64,000 nt of DNA from Opitutales bacterium. Lineage in GTDB: Bacteria; Verrucomicrobiota; Verrucomicrobiia; Opitutales; JABSRG01. The DNA lies in NCBI GenBank assembly GCA_028280845.1, contig JANQKZ010000038.1, forward strand, positions 1 through 64,000, in the 5' to 3' direction. Below are positions 35,767-44,937 of the stretch, in pieces (the stretch's first letter is position 1; each line of letters begins with the position of its first letter). The notes under the pieces are model-generated. The model had not been told where the DNA came from, ran no database searches, and saw nothing but the letters and a program-made list of their open reading frames with translations. Made by a program: the position numbers and the translations under genes.

Positions 35767-36585
35767 ATGATGCCGATGGATAAATTACAGGAAATCATGG
35801 CGTGGAAGCGGCAAGAAATTGCTCCACGGATCCGCCCCGTCCGGGAAGATGAACTCACCCGTTATGCGAGAATGGAGCGCTATGGGTCCACCTTTGCCGC
35901 CGCCCTCGCCCAGCCGGATCGCCTGTCGGTCATCGCTGAGATCAAGCGTCGCTCCCCCTCCGCTGGTGATATCGCCCAGGGGATGGATGCCGAGGAACAG
36001 GCACGCCGCTATGTGAACGCCTCTGTGGACTGCATGTCCATCCTTACCGATGAGAAATATTTCGGTGGAACGCTACGTGACCTCTGGGATGCCATCGAGT
36101 TCCTCGAAGTCCACCAACGGGATATTCCGGTCCTTAGAAAAGACTTCATGATTCACCCCGTGCAAGTGGTCGAGGCTGCCGAAGCCGGGGCCAAGTGTAT
36201 TCTCATCATTGTGCGCGCATTGGCCCAGGAAGAGATGCAGGCTCTCTATCAGGCGGCCGAACAGGCCGGCCTGGATGCTATTTTTGAAATCCATAATGAA
36301 GCCGAACTGGAGCAGGCTCTCCCCCTGAACCCCAAAATCATTGGCGTCAATAACAGGGACCTGACCCGCTTCGTCACCGACCTCGCCATTTCCGAAAGCC
36401 TCATCCCTCAGATTCCCGATGATGTTTTGACCATCAGCGAAAGCGGGATCTTCGAAGTGGAGGATGCCGAGCGAGCCCGGGCAGCCGGCGCCAATGCTAT
36501 TCTGGTCGGCGAGGCCCTCATGCGAATCGAAGACCCGGATGAGCTGGAAACCCGGGTACAGGCCTTTCAGGATACGGGCGCTTAG
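35767..36585 (+). CDS. trpC: Indole-3-glycerol-phosphate synthase
   Basis: A 272-residue TIM-barrel enzyme that forms indole-3-glycerol phosphate from CdRP in tryptophan synthesis. Conserved residues include Lys in EIKRRSPSAG near residue 60, SILTDEKYFGG near 90, the catalytic Lys in VLRKDFMI and the Glu/Asn in GVNNRDL, with ISESGI near the C-terminus. The start could be ATG at 35767 or 35776. rsmA follows four bases later. No other trp gene is in the window. Confidence 0.95.
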   Translation: MMPMDKLQEIMAWKRQEIAPRIRPVREDELTRYARMERYGSTFAAALAQPDRLSVIAEIKRRSPSAGDIAQGMDAEEQARRYVNASVDCMSILTDEKYFGGTLRDLWDAIEFLEVHQRDIPVLRKDFMIHPVQVVEAAEAGAKCILIIVRALAQEEMQALYQAAEQAGLDAIFEIHNEAELEQALPLNPKIIGVNNRDLTRFVTDLAISESLIPQIPDDVLTISESGIFEVEDAERARAAGANAILVGEALMRIEDPDELETRVQAFQDTGA

Positions 36586-36589
36586 GAGC

Positions 36590-37435
36590 ATGAATCTTGA
36601 CCTGTTAAGCCCCACGCAGACGCGAAAAATCCTGGAGGAACTGAATCACCAGCCGCGGAAAAATCTCGGCCAGAATTTCCTTATCGATGGCAACATCGTG
36701 TCTAAATCCCTCAGGCTCGCCGAGGTCCAACCAGACGATACCGTCATCGAAGTGGGTCCCGGGCTGGGCACCCTCACCCGTGGGCTCCTCTCCGCCGGTG
36801 CCCGCCTCTTCGCCGTCGAGCGCGACCCCACCCTTGCCCAGTGGCTGCGAGACTCCCTCGGCGACCATCCGGCCTTCCACCTCATCGAAGGTGATGCCTG
36901 CGATACACCGGTTGGCACATTTCAACACACACCTGGGGTGGCCTATAAAATCGTGGCCAACCTTCCCTATGCCATTTCCTCTCCCTGGATGGAAGCGGTC
37001 CTCCAGCAGGATGTCCTCCCCTCCCGTATTGTCGTCCTCGTCCAAAAGGAAACGGCCGATCGCATGACAGCCGAACCGGGATCCAAGGCTCTGGGCTCCA
37101 TTTCCATTTATCTTGAGGGGGCCTACCAACGCCTGCCTGGGCACCGCGTCCAGGCCTCTTGCTTCTACCCCATCCCCAAGGTAGATTCCGCGCTCTTCCA
37201 TTTGTCCTTAAAAGATCACCCCTATCGCTATTCCAAGGCCTGCCGCGATGCCATCCGTCTGATTTTCACTCTCCGTCGCAAACAGGTTGGCTCCTCCGCT
37301 AAAAAATTCCTCCCCGAGCCAGCCTACAGGACATGGATGGAGGCACTCCCCGACCTCGGCACCACCCCCCAGGCCCGTCCAGAAACCCTGCCCTTTCCCG
37401 CCTGGCGTAGACTTGACTCCATCCTTCTCGGCTAG
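36590..37435 (+). CDS. rsmA: 16S rRNA dimethyladenosine transferase
   Basis: A 281-residue KsgA/RsmA. It methylates two adenosines in the 3' hairpin of 16S rRNA using SAM. Motifs: KNLGQNFLIDGNIV, SAM-binding IEVGPGLGTLTRGL, and the catalytic NLPYAISSP. The start ATG at 36590 is chosen because TAGGAG lies just upstream and because NLGQNFL falls at the usual position. It starts four bases after trpC, so they are likely one operon. The C-terminal helical domain is complete. Confidence 0.95.
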   Translation: MNLDLLSPTQTRKILEELNHQPRKNLGQNFLIDGNIVSKSLRLAEVQPDDTVIEVGPGLGTLTRGLLSAGARLFAVERDPTLAQWLRDSLGDHPAFHLIEGDACDTPVGTFQHTPGVAYKIVANLPYAISSPWMEAVLQQDVLPSRIVVLVQKETADRMTAEPGSKALGSISIYLEGAYQRLPGHRVQASCFYPIPKVDSALFHLSLKDHPYRYSKACRDAIRLIFTLRRKQVGSSAKKFLPEPAYRTWMEALPDLGTTPQARPETLPFPAWRRLDSILLG

Positions 37436-37507
37436 GCTTTAGCGTTCGGAAAAAAGGCGCGTATATAGGAGGGGGGTCACCTCCCTGACCGCATCCGACA
37501 GGCGCTG

Positions 37508-37630
37508 CTAGGTATCTGCCTTGACCGAATCGGTGTCATCCTTCACCTGCCGCGCCAGGTAGACAATGGATACGATGACCCCTCCTGCTGCAAGCAGCTC
37601 CGCCGGGGCGCCCAAAGCATCCCAGCTCAT
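37508..37630 (-). CDS. 40-residue small membrane ORF, possible truncated gene
   Basis: An ORF of 40 codons begins seven bases after the ugd stop, with a purine-rich GGGGG upstream. It encodes a single hydrophobic helix (ELLAAGGVIVSIVYLARQV) after MSWDALGAPA, then a charged tail ending at TAG. The start resembles longer proteins with an N-terminal helix of the pattern MxWDAIGAIGE. In the same frame, 22 more codons follow the TAG (RLSDAVREVTPLLYTRLF) before a TAA at 37439-37441. It could be a real micropeptide or the remains of a longer gene. Confidence 0.5.
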   Translation of the reverse strand: MSWDALGAPAELLAAGGVIVSIVYLARQVKDDTDSVKADT

Positions 37631-37636
37631 CCGTGT

Positions 37637-38998
37637 TTAACCCCCTTTTCCTATTCCTTGTGCATCAAATCCAATTGCTCGGAGCGCCGGAAGGTCGACG
37701 ATATTACGACCGTCAAACAGGAAGGCCGGTTTTAACATACCCGCAAAGACACGCTCATAGTCCAAAGTGGCCAATTCATCCCATTCCGTCAGAATGGCCG
37801 CGGCATGAGCTTCTTGAGTAGCCTCGTAAGCCGTGGAACAAATCTCGACCCGGGGATCATCTGGCTCAATGCCCAGGTCACGGTAAATGGTCGAGGCTGG
37901 AACTTTAGGGTCGTAGATGGCCAAATGTGCATTCTCCAGCAACAGGTCTCGGCACACATAAATGGCTGCCGATTCCCGTGTATCATCCGTATCCTTTTTG
38001 AAGGCGAAACCGAGGATAGCGATCCGTTTTCCGGACACGGTATTGAAGAGCGAGGTAATCATCTTCCGGGTAAATCGCTTCCTCTGGTAGTCATTCATCG
38101 AGACAACCTGCCGCCAGTATTCCGCCACCTCGGGAAGGCCGAAATATTCACACAAATAGACCAGGTTCAGGATGTCTTTTTGAAAACAGGATCCGCCAAA
38201 CCCCACTGAGCTCCGTAAAAACTTGGGCCCGATCCGACTGTCCGTCCCGATGGCCCGAGCGACCTCATCCACATCCGCTCCCGTGGCTTCGCACAAGGCC
38301 GAAACCGCGTTAATGCTCGATATGCGTTGGGCCAGGAAGGCGTTCGCGGTCAATTTCGACAGCTCCGAGGACCATAGATTGGTCGTCAGGATCTTCTCCC
38401 GGTCTACCCAGGATGCATACACCCCCACCAGGGCCTCCACCGCCTGCTGCCCTGCCTCATCCGTTTCTCCCCCGATCAGCACCCGGTCGGGGTTTAACAG
38501 ATCCCGAATTGCCGTACCCTCCGCCAGGAATTCCGGGTTCGATAATATCGAAAATTGATACCCACCCGAGGTGCTTTCCAGAATGCGCTGGATCGTTTCC
38601 GCCGTCCGCACCGGGATAGTGGATTTTTCTACAATGATTTTGTCCCCTTCGGCCTCCTTCGCAATCATCCGGGCCGTCGACTCGATATATTTCAGGTCAG
38701 CCGCCTGGCCGGCCCCCACCCCATAGGTCTTGGTCGGTGTGCCGACACAGATAAAGATAATATCCGCCTCCTTGATAGCTCCTGCCACATCGGTACTGAA
38801 AAAGAGACTCTTTCCCCGCTCCGCCTGAACGATCTCATCCAACCCGGGCTCGAAAATCGGAAGGTCATCCGAATTCCAGGCCGCAATCCGGGCATCGTTA
38901 ATGTCCACTACCGTGACCTTGGCGTCTTCACATTTCTGAGCGATTACCGCCATGGTCGGGCCACCGACATATCCTGCACCTATACAACAAATATTCAT
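37637..38998 (-). CDS. ugd: UDP-glucose 6-dehydrogenase
   Basis: A 453-residue nucleotide-sugar dehydrogenase. It oxidises UDP-glucose to UDP-glucuronate with two NAD+, for capsule, LPS or cell-wall polysaccharide. The NAD motif [15 protein letters not shown] is at the N-terminus, and the catalytic Cys is in [14 protein letters not shown] near residue 276. The C-terminal UDP-binding domain ([18 protein letters not shown]) is present. Some sequences of this length are closer to animal-type UGDH. No glycosyltransferase operon accompanies it. Confidence 0.92.
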   Translation of the reverse strand: MNICCIGAGYVGGPTMAVIAQKCEDAKVTVVDINDARIAAWNSDDLPIFEPGLDEIVQAERGKSLFFSTDVAGAIKEADIIFICVGTPTKTYGVGAGQAADLKYIESTARMIAKEAEGDKIIVEKSTIPVRTAETIQRILESTSGGYQFSILSNPEFLAEGTAIRDLLNPDRVLIGGETDEAGQQAVEALVGVYASWVDREKILTTNLWSSELSKLTANAFLAQRISSINAVSALCEATGADVDEVARAIGTDSRIGPKFLRSSVGFGGSCFQKDILNLVYLCEYFGLPEVAEYWRQVVSMNDYQRKRFTRKMITSLFNTVSGKRIAILGFAFKKDTDDTRESAAIYVCRDLLLENAHLAIYDPKVPASTIYRDLGIEPDDPRVEICSTAYEATQEAHAAAILTEWDELATLDYERVFAGMLKPAFLFDGRNIVDLPALRAIGFDAQGIGKGG

Positions 38999-39062
38999 CT
39001 TATCTTGAAAGGAGACTAAAGAGGAAAAGGAGTAGAACTAATTCATAATGGGGCAATGCTTT

Positions 39063-40334
39063 TTATGAAAAGGTCTTCGCCACCTCGCCAAAACGCCGGC
39101 TTGCCTCAACTAAACGGTCAGATTCCAAGGCGCCATAACTGAGTCGAACACAGTTGTCGGGTTCATTCCCGGTGAAGGACAAATCGCCCGGCACATAGAG
39201 CACTCCCCGATCGATGCAGGTTTCACAAAAGGGTTGACCGATGCGGGTGTCGATGTGCTCAGGTCCTCGCAGCCACATCAGCAGGCCTCCCTCCGGCTTG
39301 TCCCAGGCCCACCCCAGATCTCGTATCCCGGTGGCCTCCAGAGCTTCGTCCATCATGTCCGCTTTCTCGCTGTAGTGCTTACGCTGGTGCTGTAAATAGC
39401 TTTCGTAGAGGCCCTGCTTCAACACATATTCAATGATCCCCTGACTGAAGTGACTGGTGCCAAAATCATGGTGGCCCTTCGTCGACAGCATTTTCTCCAG
39501 CCAGTGTGCATCGGAGCAGACGCCGTAGCCCACCTTCATCCCCGTTGCAAAAGGTTTAGTAAAGGTTCCCAGAAACAATTTGGGCAGTGGATCGTAAGCT
39601 TCCAGGCTGAAAATCGATCGAGCAGGATATGGCTCCTTGAAGTAGAGATCCCGGTAGGCCGCATCTTCGAGGACGGGAACAAAGAGGTCCTTTTCATCCA
39701 TCAATTTGGCCAACTCAACTTTATCCGCCTCCGGCACGCACCGGGAGGATGGATTGGCGAAGTACCCAATGAGGTACAGGGCCTTCACCCGATTCCACTT
39801 TCCGGAGTATTTCAAATCGTCGAACAGGCCTGCCGTGCCCTCTAAATCGATCCGGCCATCCGGGAGCGAGGGCATTCCTACAGCTTCAATACCAAGACCT
39901 TTCAGCATCTCCAGAAAGACAAAGTAGCTCGGCCGCTCAACAAGAACGATATCTCCCGGGTCACACAAGGTCTGCATTGCCAGGTAGAGGCTTTGCTGGG
40001 AACCGTTGGAGACAATCAACTGGTCAGTCCCGATGCAGCCGCCACGCTCCCCCGGAAACCCCTCCAGCCACTGGCGAATTTCTTCCCGCAACCCCAGCTT
40101 TCCCTGGTTCAATCCGTATTGCAGAATTCCATTCGGGGCGTCCGCTTCGGTGAGCGCAAGCACAGCTTCCCGGACCAGCTGCTTGGGCAGGATGGAATTG
40201 TCGGTAAATCCAGCCGCAATCGACAGGATGTCACGATTCTCCAGGGCCCGGGCCATCAGGTCAGTGATGACAGAAGGATCCATGCGTTCACCCATCGAAG
40301 AGTATCGAACGCGTTGGGAAACGGGAGTTTTCAT
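39063..40334 (-). CDS. PLP-dependent class I/II aminotransferase
   Basis: A 423-residue fold-type I enzyme of the AAT-I group, close in length and motifs to LysN/2-aminoadipate-type aminotransferases. The PLP-binding Lys is in FLGTFTKPFATGMKVGYG near residue 250. VSNGSQQSLYLAMQ near 110, and LYLIGYFANPSS near 190 with its Asn-Pro, match the family. It lacks the N-terminal GntR/MocR DNA-binding domain. The amino-acid substrate cannot be told. It is divergent from the alpha/beta hydrolase gene. Confidence 0.88.
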   Translation of the reverse strand: MKTPVSQRVRYSSMGERMDPSVITDLMARALENRDILSIAAGFTDNSILPKQLVREAVLALTEADAPNGILQYGLNQGKLGLREEIRQWLEGFPGERGGCIGTDQLIVSNGSQQSLYLAMQTLCDPGDIVLVERPSYFVFLEMLKGLGIEAVGMPSLPDGRIDLEGTAGLFDDLKYSGKWNRVKALYLIGYFANPSSRCVPEADKVELAKLMDEKDLFVPVLEDAAYRDLYFKEPYPARSIFSLEAYDPLPKLFLGTFTKPFATGMKVGYGVCSDAHWLEKMLSTKGHHDFGTSHFSQGIIEYVLKQGLYESYLQHQRKHYSEKADMMDEALEATGIRDLGWAWDKPEGGLLMWLRGPEHIDTRIGQPFCETCIDRGVLYVPGDLSFTGNEPDNCVRLSYGALESDRLVEASRRFGEVAKTFS

Positions 40335-40396
40335 CCCACCAGATTCTCGGGGGCTTTACACAATTAGCAAGCACACTATTCTTTTCCGTTTAAGCA

Positions 40397-41236
40397 GTGT
40401 CCTCCACAAAACCTATGATTGCTCAGATATTTATCCCCATCGGGTGCGTTTTGGCTGCTGCTTACGTCCTGCTCTTCCTCTTTGCCCTCTTCCGGTCGGA
40501 CGCCATGATTTTCCCGGCTCCCCCCTCGAAGTATGGTCCCGAAATTGTCACTACGACCCTGACCTCAGCTTCCGGCTATCGCATTCCGGTTCTCCTCCAC
40601 GACAACCCGGAAGCTGAGTTCACTATCCTCTTCAGCCATGGGAATGGGGAAGATCTTGGGGATTCGGTGGAAGGATTGGCAGGGTTTCAAGCCTACGGCT
40701 TTCAAGTCGTCGCCTATGATTACCCTGGCTATGGACTCAGCACGGGTCGAGCAACCGAAGCCAATACCTATGAAGCGGCGGATGCCGTCTACAAATGGTT
40801 GACGAAGGAAAAAGGCATACCTCCCGAAAGAATCATCGTCTATGGGCGCTCCCTGGGTTCCGGCCCCTCCATTCATTTGGCCGGCCAGCACCCTGCGATC
40901 GCGGGCATAATCCTTGAAGGGGCGTTCGCCTCTACCTTTAGAGTCATGCTACCGATCAATATCCTCCCATTTGATAAATTTGAAAATGAAAAGAAGTTAC
41001 GGTCTATTGATATTCCCCTCCTCGTCATCCATGGTGAACGGGACCAGGTCGTTCCCTTCTGGCATGCCAAAGCCAACCTTAACGCATCACCCAGCAGCCA
41101 TAAATCCTACCTCTGGATTCCAGGGGGGGGACATGTGGATGCCGCCCATCTCGCCTCCGATGCGTATTGGAAATCTATCCATGAATTTGTAATATCCATC
41201 AAAACCAGAGAAACCATTACCCATGACGGAGACTAA
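40397..41236 (+). CDS. Membrane-anchored alpha/beta hydrolase
   Basis: A 279-residue hydrolase of the BEM46/abhydrolase group. An N-terminal hydrophobic segment (IFIPIGCVLAAAYVLLFLF) anchors it. Nucleophile Ser is in YGRSLGSGPSIH, Asp in HGERDQVVPFWH and His in GGGHVDAAH. DYPGYGLSTG matches this group. The substrate is unknown. It overlaps the start of the DJ-1/PfpI gene by 14 bases, so the two are translated together. Confidence 0.88.
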   Translation: MSSTKPMIAQIFIPIGCVLAAAYVLLFLFALFRSDAMIFPAPPSKYGPEIVTTTLTSASGYRIPVLLHDNPEAEFTILFSHGNGEDLGDSVEGLAGFQAYGFQVVAYDYPGYGLSTGRATEANTYEAADAVYKWLTKEKGIPPERIIVYGRSLGSGPSIHLAGQHPAIAGIILEGAFASTFRVMLPINILPFDKFENEKKLRSIDIPLLVIHGERDQVVPFWHAKANLNASPSSHKSYLWIPGGGHVDAAHLASDAYWKSIHEFVISIKTRETITHDGD

Positions 41237-41783
41237 TCTACTCCCCACCGCCCTGATCATCCTGCATCCCGGCTTCGAAGAAATGGAAGCCATCACGCCC
41301 ATCGACCTGCTGCGTCGGGCAGGCGTTGCCGTTTCCATTGCCAGTGTCTCCGATCGCCTCACGGTGATTGGAAAAAGTAATATCCACGTGCATGCAGAGG
41401 TGTTGTTGGAGAATGTATCCGAGCGAACCTTCGACCTTATCGTGCTCCCGGGCGGCCCCGGCGTCCAGGCCATGAAGTCGGACCTACGCATCCACGCTAT
41501 GCTCCGTCAGCAACATGAGGCCAGGCGATGGATCGGAGCCATCTGCGCAGCTCCTCTCGCCCTCCATGAGGCCGGCATTCTGGAAGGCTACAGCTACACC
41601 GCCCACCAGTCGACAGCCGACACACTGACCGAAATCGATGACTCTGTTGAAGTCGTGGTGGATGAACCAATCATTACCTCCCGCGGCGCGGGTACCGCCA
41701 CCGAATTTGCCCTCCAGCTGGTTGAAACGCTTACCGGCATCGAAAAGCGCGACCAGATCGCCAAAAGCATCCATTGGGAATAA
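41223..41783 (+). CDS. DJ-1/PfpI-family protein
   Basis: A 186-residue protein of the DJ-1/ThiJ/PfpI superfamily. The conserved nucleophile elbow is AICAAPLALHEAGIL with Cys near residue 104, and the acidic partner is in HPGFEEMEAI at the N-terminus, so it belongs to the DJ-1 branch (YajL-like). Members act as deglycases, chaperones or glyoxalases; the activity of any one is debated. It overlaps the hydrolase gene upstream. Confidence 0.9.
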   Translation: MTETNLLPTALIILHPGFEEMEAITPIDLLRRAGVAVSIASVSDRLTVIGKSNIHVHAEVLLENVSERTFDLIVLPGGPGVQAMKSDLRIHAMLRQQHEARRWIGAICAAPLALHEAGILEGYSYTAHQSTADTLTEIDDSVEVVVDEPIITSRGAGTATEFALQLVETLTGIEKRDQIAKSIHWE

Positions 41784-41824
41784 ACGCCGGTTTGGTCGCA
41801 ACCAATTTACCTTCACGAATCACA

Positions 41825-43243
41825 ATGAAAACCCACTTTGACTACATTGTAATTGGCGGTGGCAGCGCGGGATATTCGGCGGCGAGGACGGCCCGGGAAT
41901 ATACGGATAAAGTCGCTATCATCGACAACAGCGACGAACTGGGAGGCTTGTGTATCCGTAAAGGCTGCATGCCCTCCAAAACGGTGATCTACTCTGCGGA
42001 AGTACTACACCACGCTCAAAAGGCGGACAAATTCGGGCTTACGATTCCCGGGGCATCCGTCGACATGCCTGCCTTGCTTCAACGTAAACGGACTATGGTG
42101 GAAGATTTCGCCGAATACCGGGTAAAATCCCTCGAATCGAACACCTTCACCCTGTTTCGAAATCGGGCAGAATTCATCAACGAAACCACCCTTCGGCTCG
42201 ATGACGGCACCAAACTGACTGCTGACTTTTTTATGATTTCAACTGGCTCTGCAGTCAATTGGCCAAACATCAATGGGCTCGGTCCAGAACAGGCCCTGAC
42301 CAGCGATGAGATTCTGGAACTCGACTTCCTCCCCGAGTCCATCATCGTCCTGGGAGGAGGTATTGTCGCCTCCGAACTCGCCCAATACCTCAATCGGATC
42401 GGCACCCGGGTGACCATGATTCAACGGAGTGACCGTATTCTCAAAGAGTTCGATTCCCATGCCTCCGATGTGGTCGAAAAAGCGTTTCGGGATGAGGGGA
42501 TCGACCTCTACACTGGAACCCGCCTTCGCCGGATTACCCATTCCGAGTCAGGCAGTGTATGCGTCGATTTCGACCACGGGTCCGAGATGATCACCGTAGA
42601 AGCCGGCCACCTGTTCAATGCGCTGGGTCGGCACCCGAACACAAGCTCACTCGGCTTAGAAGCTGCTGGGGTCAAACTGCGTCCCAGTGGTCATATTCAA
42701 TGCAATGAATTCATGCAGACCAGCAATCCACGTATCTATGCTGCTGGCGATGTCGCCGGACCGGATGAAATCGTCCACATCGCTGTCAAACAGGGCATGG
42801 TAGCCGCTAAGCACGCCTACCAGCAAAAGGTTCGAGCTCTCAGTTATGACTTCCCCCTTTACGTCATCTTTACCGATCCTCAGGTCGCCTTTTCCGGAAT
42901 GAGCGAAGGACATCTGCGTTCTCGCCACATCCCCAGCTTCAGCGCCAGTTACTCATTTGATGACCACGGGAAATCCATTCTCATGGAAGCCAATTATGGC
43001 CACGTCAGAGTCATTGCTGAAATGCCCACCGGCCGCATTATGGGTGCTGAGTGTGTGGGTAAAGATGCCGGGGAGCTCATCCACGCCCTCAATGTCGCCA
43101 TCGGGCTCAAAGCCACCGTCTTCGACCTCCTCCAGATCGACTGGTATCACCCCACCCTGTCTGAAATCTGGGAATACCCTCTCGAAGAAATCGCCGACCG
43201 CATCAAAGCCGACCACCCCGACCACACCCCCGACTGGTATTAG
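41825..43243 (+). CDS. Dihydrolipoamide dehydrogenase-like flavoprotein
   Basis: About 472 residues of the class I pyridine nucleotide-disulfide oxidoreductase family. FAD binding: IVIGGGSAGYSAA; redox disulfide: LCIRKGCMPSKT (C-x4-C); NAD binding: ILVLGGG-like IIVLGGGIVASELA; second FAD: IYAAGDVAG. The C-terminal HPTLSE provides His-Glu of the active site. It could be a lipoamide dehydrogenase or a mercuric-reductase-like relative; no 2-oxoacid dehydrogenase gene lies nearby. The start is ATG 41825. It lies 41 bases after the DJ-1 gene. Confidence 0.88.
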   Translation: MKTHFDYIVIGGGSAGYSAARTAREYTDKVAIIDNSDELGGLCIRKGCMPSKTVIYSAEVLHHAQKADKFGLTIPGASVDMPALLQRKRTMVEDFAEYRVKSLESNTFTLFRNRAEFINETTLRLDDGTKLTADFFMISTGSAVNWPNINGLGPEQALTSDEILELDFLPESIIVLGGGIVASELAQYLNRIGTRVTMIQRSDRILKEFDSHASDVVEKAFRDEGIDLYTGTRLRRITHSESGSVCVDFDHGSEMITVEAGHLFNALGRHPNTSSLGLEAAGVKLRPSGHIQCNEFMQTSNPRIYAAGDVAGPDEIVHIAVKQGMVAAKHAYQQKVRALSYDFPLYVIFTDPQVAFSGMSEGHLRSRHIPSFSASYSFDDHGKSILMEANYGHVRVIAEMPTGRIMGAECVGKDAGELIHALNVAIGLKATVFDLLQIDWYHPTLSEIWEYPLEEIADRIKADHPDHTPDWY

Positions 43244-43312
43244 AGCGATCCCACTGGTGGAATTTTTCTCTTACGTGTTCCTGGAGCCTTGGGATTGACC
43301 CCCGGCTTTTGC

Positions 43313-43510
43313 TTAGAGCCACCCGACAAGGGCTAAAGCCAGCAAGACCAGGAATAGTAATCCGGCTACAAACCACCAGGGCTGTGTCCCATTCTGCCCT
43401 TTCCCTCGCCCGGTATGTTGATCGGTTCGCCCTTCGGGAGAGGCTTTGGAGTCGGGTTCAACATCTGTTCCACGGACCGGGGATTTATCTGGGAGTTGGG
43501 AGTGGCTCAT
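43313..43510 (-). CDS. Small C-tail-anchored membrane protein
   Basis: A 65-residue protein with a polar, Gly/Asp/Lys-rich N-terminal 43 residues and one C-terminal helix (WWFVAGLLFLVLLALALVGWL). The start codon ATG at 43510 directly abuts the stop codon of the SMP-30 gene, which strongly suggests translational coupling. Function unknown. The sequence composition looks like a real protein, not a chance frame. Confidence 0.6.
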   Translation of the reverse strand: MSHSQLPDKSPVRGTDVEPDSKASPEGRTDQHTGRGKGQNGTQPWWFVAGLLFLVLLALALVGWL

Positions 43511-44458
43511 TTAATCGGATAACGGAATCGCGACACGTTTTAACTGATTTTCCGCTGTAATGTATAGCGTTTTTCCATCCGGAGTGATGGCGCAATTGGA
43601 TGTCTTCCATCCTGTGGAAAGGACCCCAATGACATCACTATCCGGAGTCAAAACCAGGAGTTCGTCGCTCATTCCATATAGTGCAATAAAGAGCCGCCCA
43701 TCCGGGTCCACCGCCATCCCATCCGGCCTCCCCTTTCCGATCTTCCGGAGATCAAAAAACAGTTCCGGTTTTCCTATCTGAGCTCCCTGAACCGTGGACC
43801 GGTAAATCCGCGTTTCCTTCATTTCCGCCAAATAAAGGACTTTTCGTTTAGGATCAAAAACGACTCCGTTAGGAGTTTCAAAAGATTGCGGGAAGGCGTA
43901 GATAGATTTATCCTCCAAGTCCACCACATAGCATCGGTTGTCCATGATCTCGCGGGCAGTATCCCCTTTCCTCAATACCCCCTTCCAATAAAAGGAGCTG
44001 AACACCAGGGTGTTTTCAAATACCGCGAGGTCGTTGGGACTGCCAAATCGCTTCCCCTTCCACCGTTCAGCAATCACTTCCCGTGAACCCGGGCCCTCCT
44101 CCAGGTGATGCCGAACCACCATGCGGCCTGCAGCTTCACATGCATACATCCAGTCTCCCTCTATGAATAAACCATTGGCTTTATGGCTATTTTGCGCCCA
44201 TACGGTCGTAGTTCTCGATCTCGGGTTAAACCGGAGTATCTGGCTTCCCTCTATATCCGAAAAATAAACGGTCCCATCTGGACCGATAGCAGGACCCTCC
44301 GTGAACCCGTGTCCGCGAGAAACCACCTCAATGGGCCAGGACAACGTGGGGACCAGGACATGCTCAGGTCCTTCAGAGGAAAATAGGCTATGGGAACAAG
44401 ACCATGAGCCAATACTCAGAATAGCCATCATCCACAGTCGTACCATTTCAATTCGCAT
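43511..44458 (-). CDS. SMP-30/gluconolactonase-like lipoprotein
   Basis: A 315-residue beta-propeller of the SMP-30/LRE family, lactonase-like. A lipoprotein-type signal ends in SIGSWSC near residue 20. Propeller motifs include GHGFTEGPAIGPDGTVYFSD, SPNDLAVFENTLVF and RPDGMAVDPDGRLFIAL, with the metal-binding Glu, Asn and Asp of the family visible. It probably hydrolyses a sugar lactone in the periplasm. The small membrane gene follows without a gap. A repeat region precedes it. Confidence 0.88.
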   Translation of the reverse strand: MRIEMVRLWMMAILSIGSWSCSHSLFSSEGPEHVLVPTLSWPIEVVSRGHGFTEGPAIGPDGTVYFSDIEGSQILRFNPRSRTTTVWAQNSHKANGLFIEGDWMYACEAAGRMVVRHHLEEGPGSREVIAERWKGKRFGSPNDLAVFENTLVFSSFYWKGVLRKGDTAREIMDNRCYVVDLEDKSIYAFPQSFETPNGVVFDPKRKVLYLAEMKETRIYRSTVQGAQIGKPELFFDLRKIGKGRPDGMAVDPDGRLFIALYGMSDELLVLTPDSDVIGVLSTGWKTSNCAITPDGKTLYITAENQLKRVAIPLSD

Positions 44459-44610
44459 TTTTAAGGGAGTAGGCTTCGTTAACCGACATTAGATCCACTG
44501 TGCCGTCATCTGATACCCGCCCTCTAAGAACCCCATGCCGAACTCCCACCATCCACCACCCACCACGAGGACCAGCCCCGTCAGGGCCCACCTCCCACCG
44601 GGGTGTCAAT

Positions 44611-44640
44611 ACACAGTGTATATACGCTGTGTATATACAC
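44611..44640. repeat. Tandem GTGTATATAC repeats, operator-like
   Basis: GTGTATATAC occurs at 44616-44625 and again at 44629-44638, 13 bp apart. The second copy is part of the perfect palindrome GTGTATATACAC (44629-44640). ACACAG (44611-44616) also pairs with CTGTGT (44627-44632). It lies in the gap upstream of the SMP-30 gene, where a regulator could bind. Confidence 0.5.
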
Positions 44641-44652
44641 CCGGCGATCCGT

Positions 44653-44931
44653 TTAAAATGCGCCGAAAATGAGGTAGAGGAAACCGAGCAGGATGAGGAT
44701 GCCGACGATTTGCCAGGGGTGGATCTGAATTCCCTTTTTCTCATTCAGTCCTTCCGTATTTAGAAAACGCTCGTAGTTGAAGCTCTGCTCATCTTCGAGG
44801 CCAAGTGAATCTTCCCAGGCCGCCTCCTCGTTCCAGCCGGTGCGTTCGTCGGCGCCACATTCCGGACATGCCAGGGCCTTGGATGGAACATCCGCTCCGC
44901 AAACCGGGCATATTTTTGGGGGTTTCGGCAT
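44653..44931 (-). CDS. Zinc-ribbon protein with C-terminal membrane helix
   Basis: A 92-residue protein. Two CxxC pairs, CPVCGAD and CPECGAD at residues 8-30, form a zinc ribbon. An acidic linker leads to a C-terminal helix (WQIVGILILLGFLYLIFGAF). Such small ribbon-plus-helix proteins are common and of unknown role. It starts six bases after hisA and is likely co-transcribed with it. Confidence 0.8.
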   Translation of the reverse strand: MPKPPKICPVCGADVPSKALACPECGADERTGWNEEAAWEDSLGLEDEQSFNYERFLNTEGLNEKKGIQIHPWQIVGILILLGFLYLIFGAF

Positions 44932-44937
44932 CGTTAG

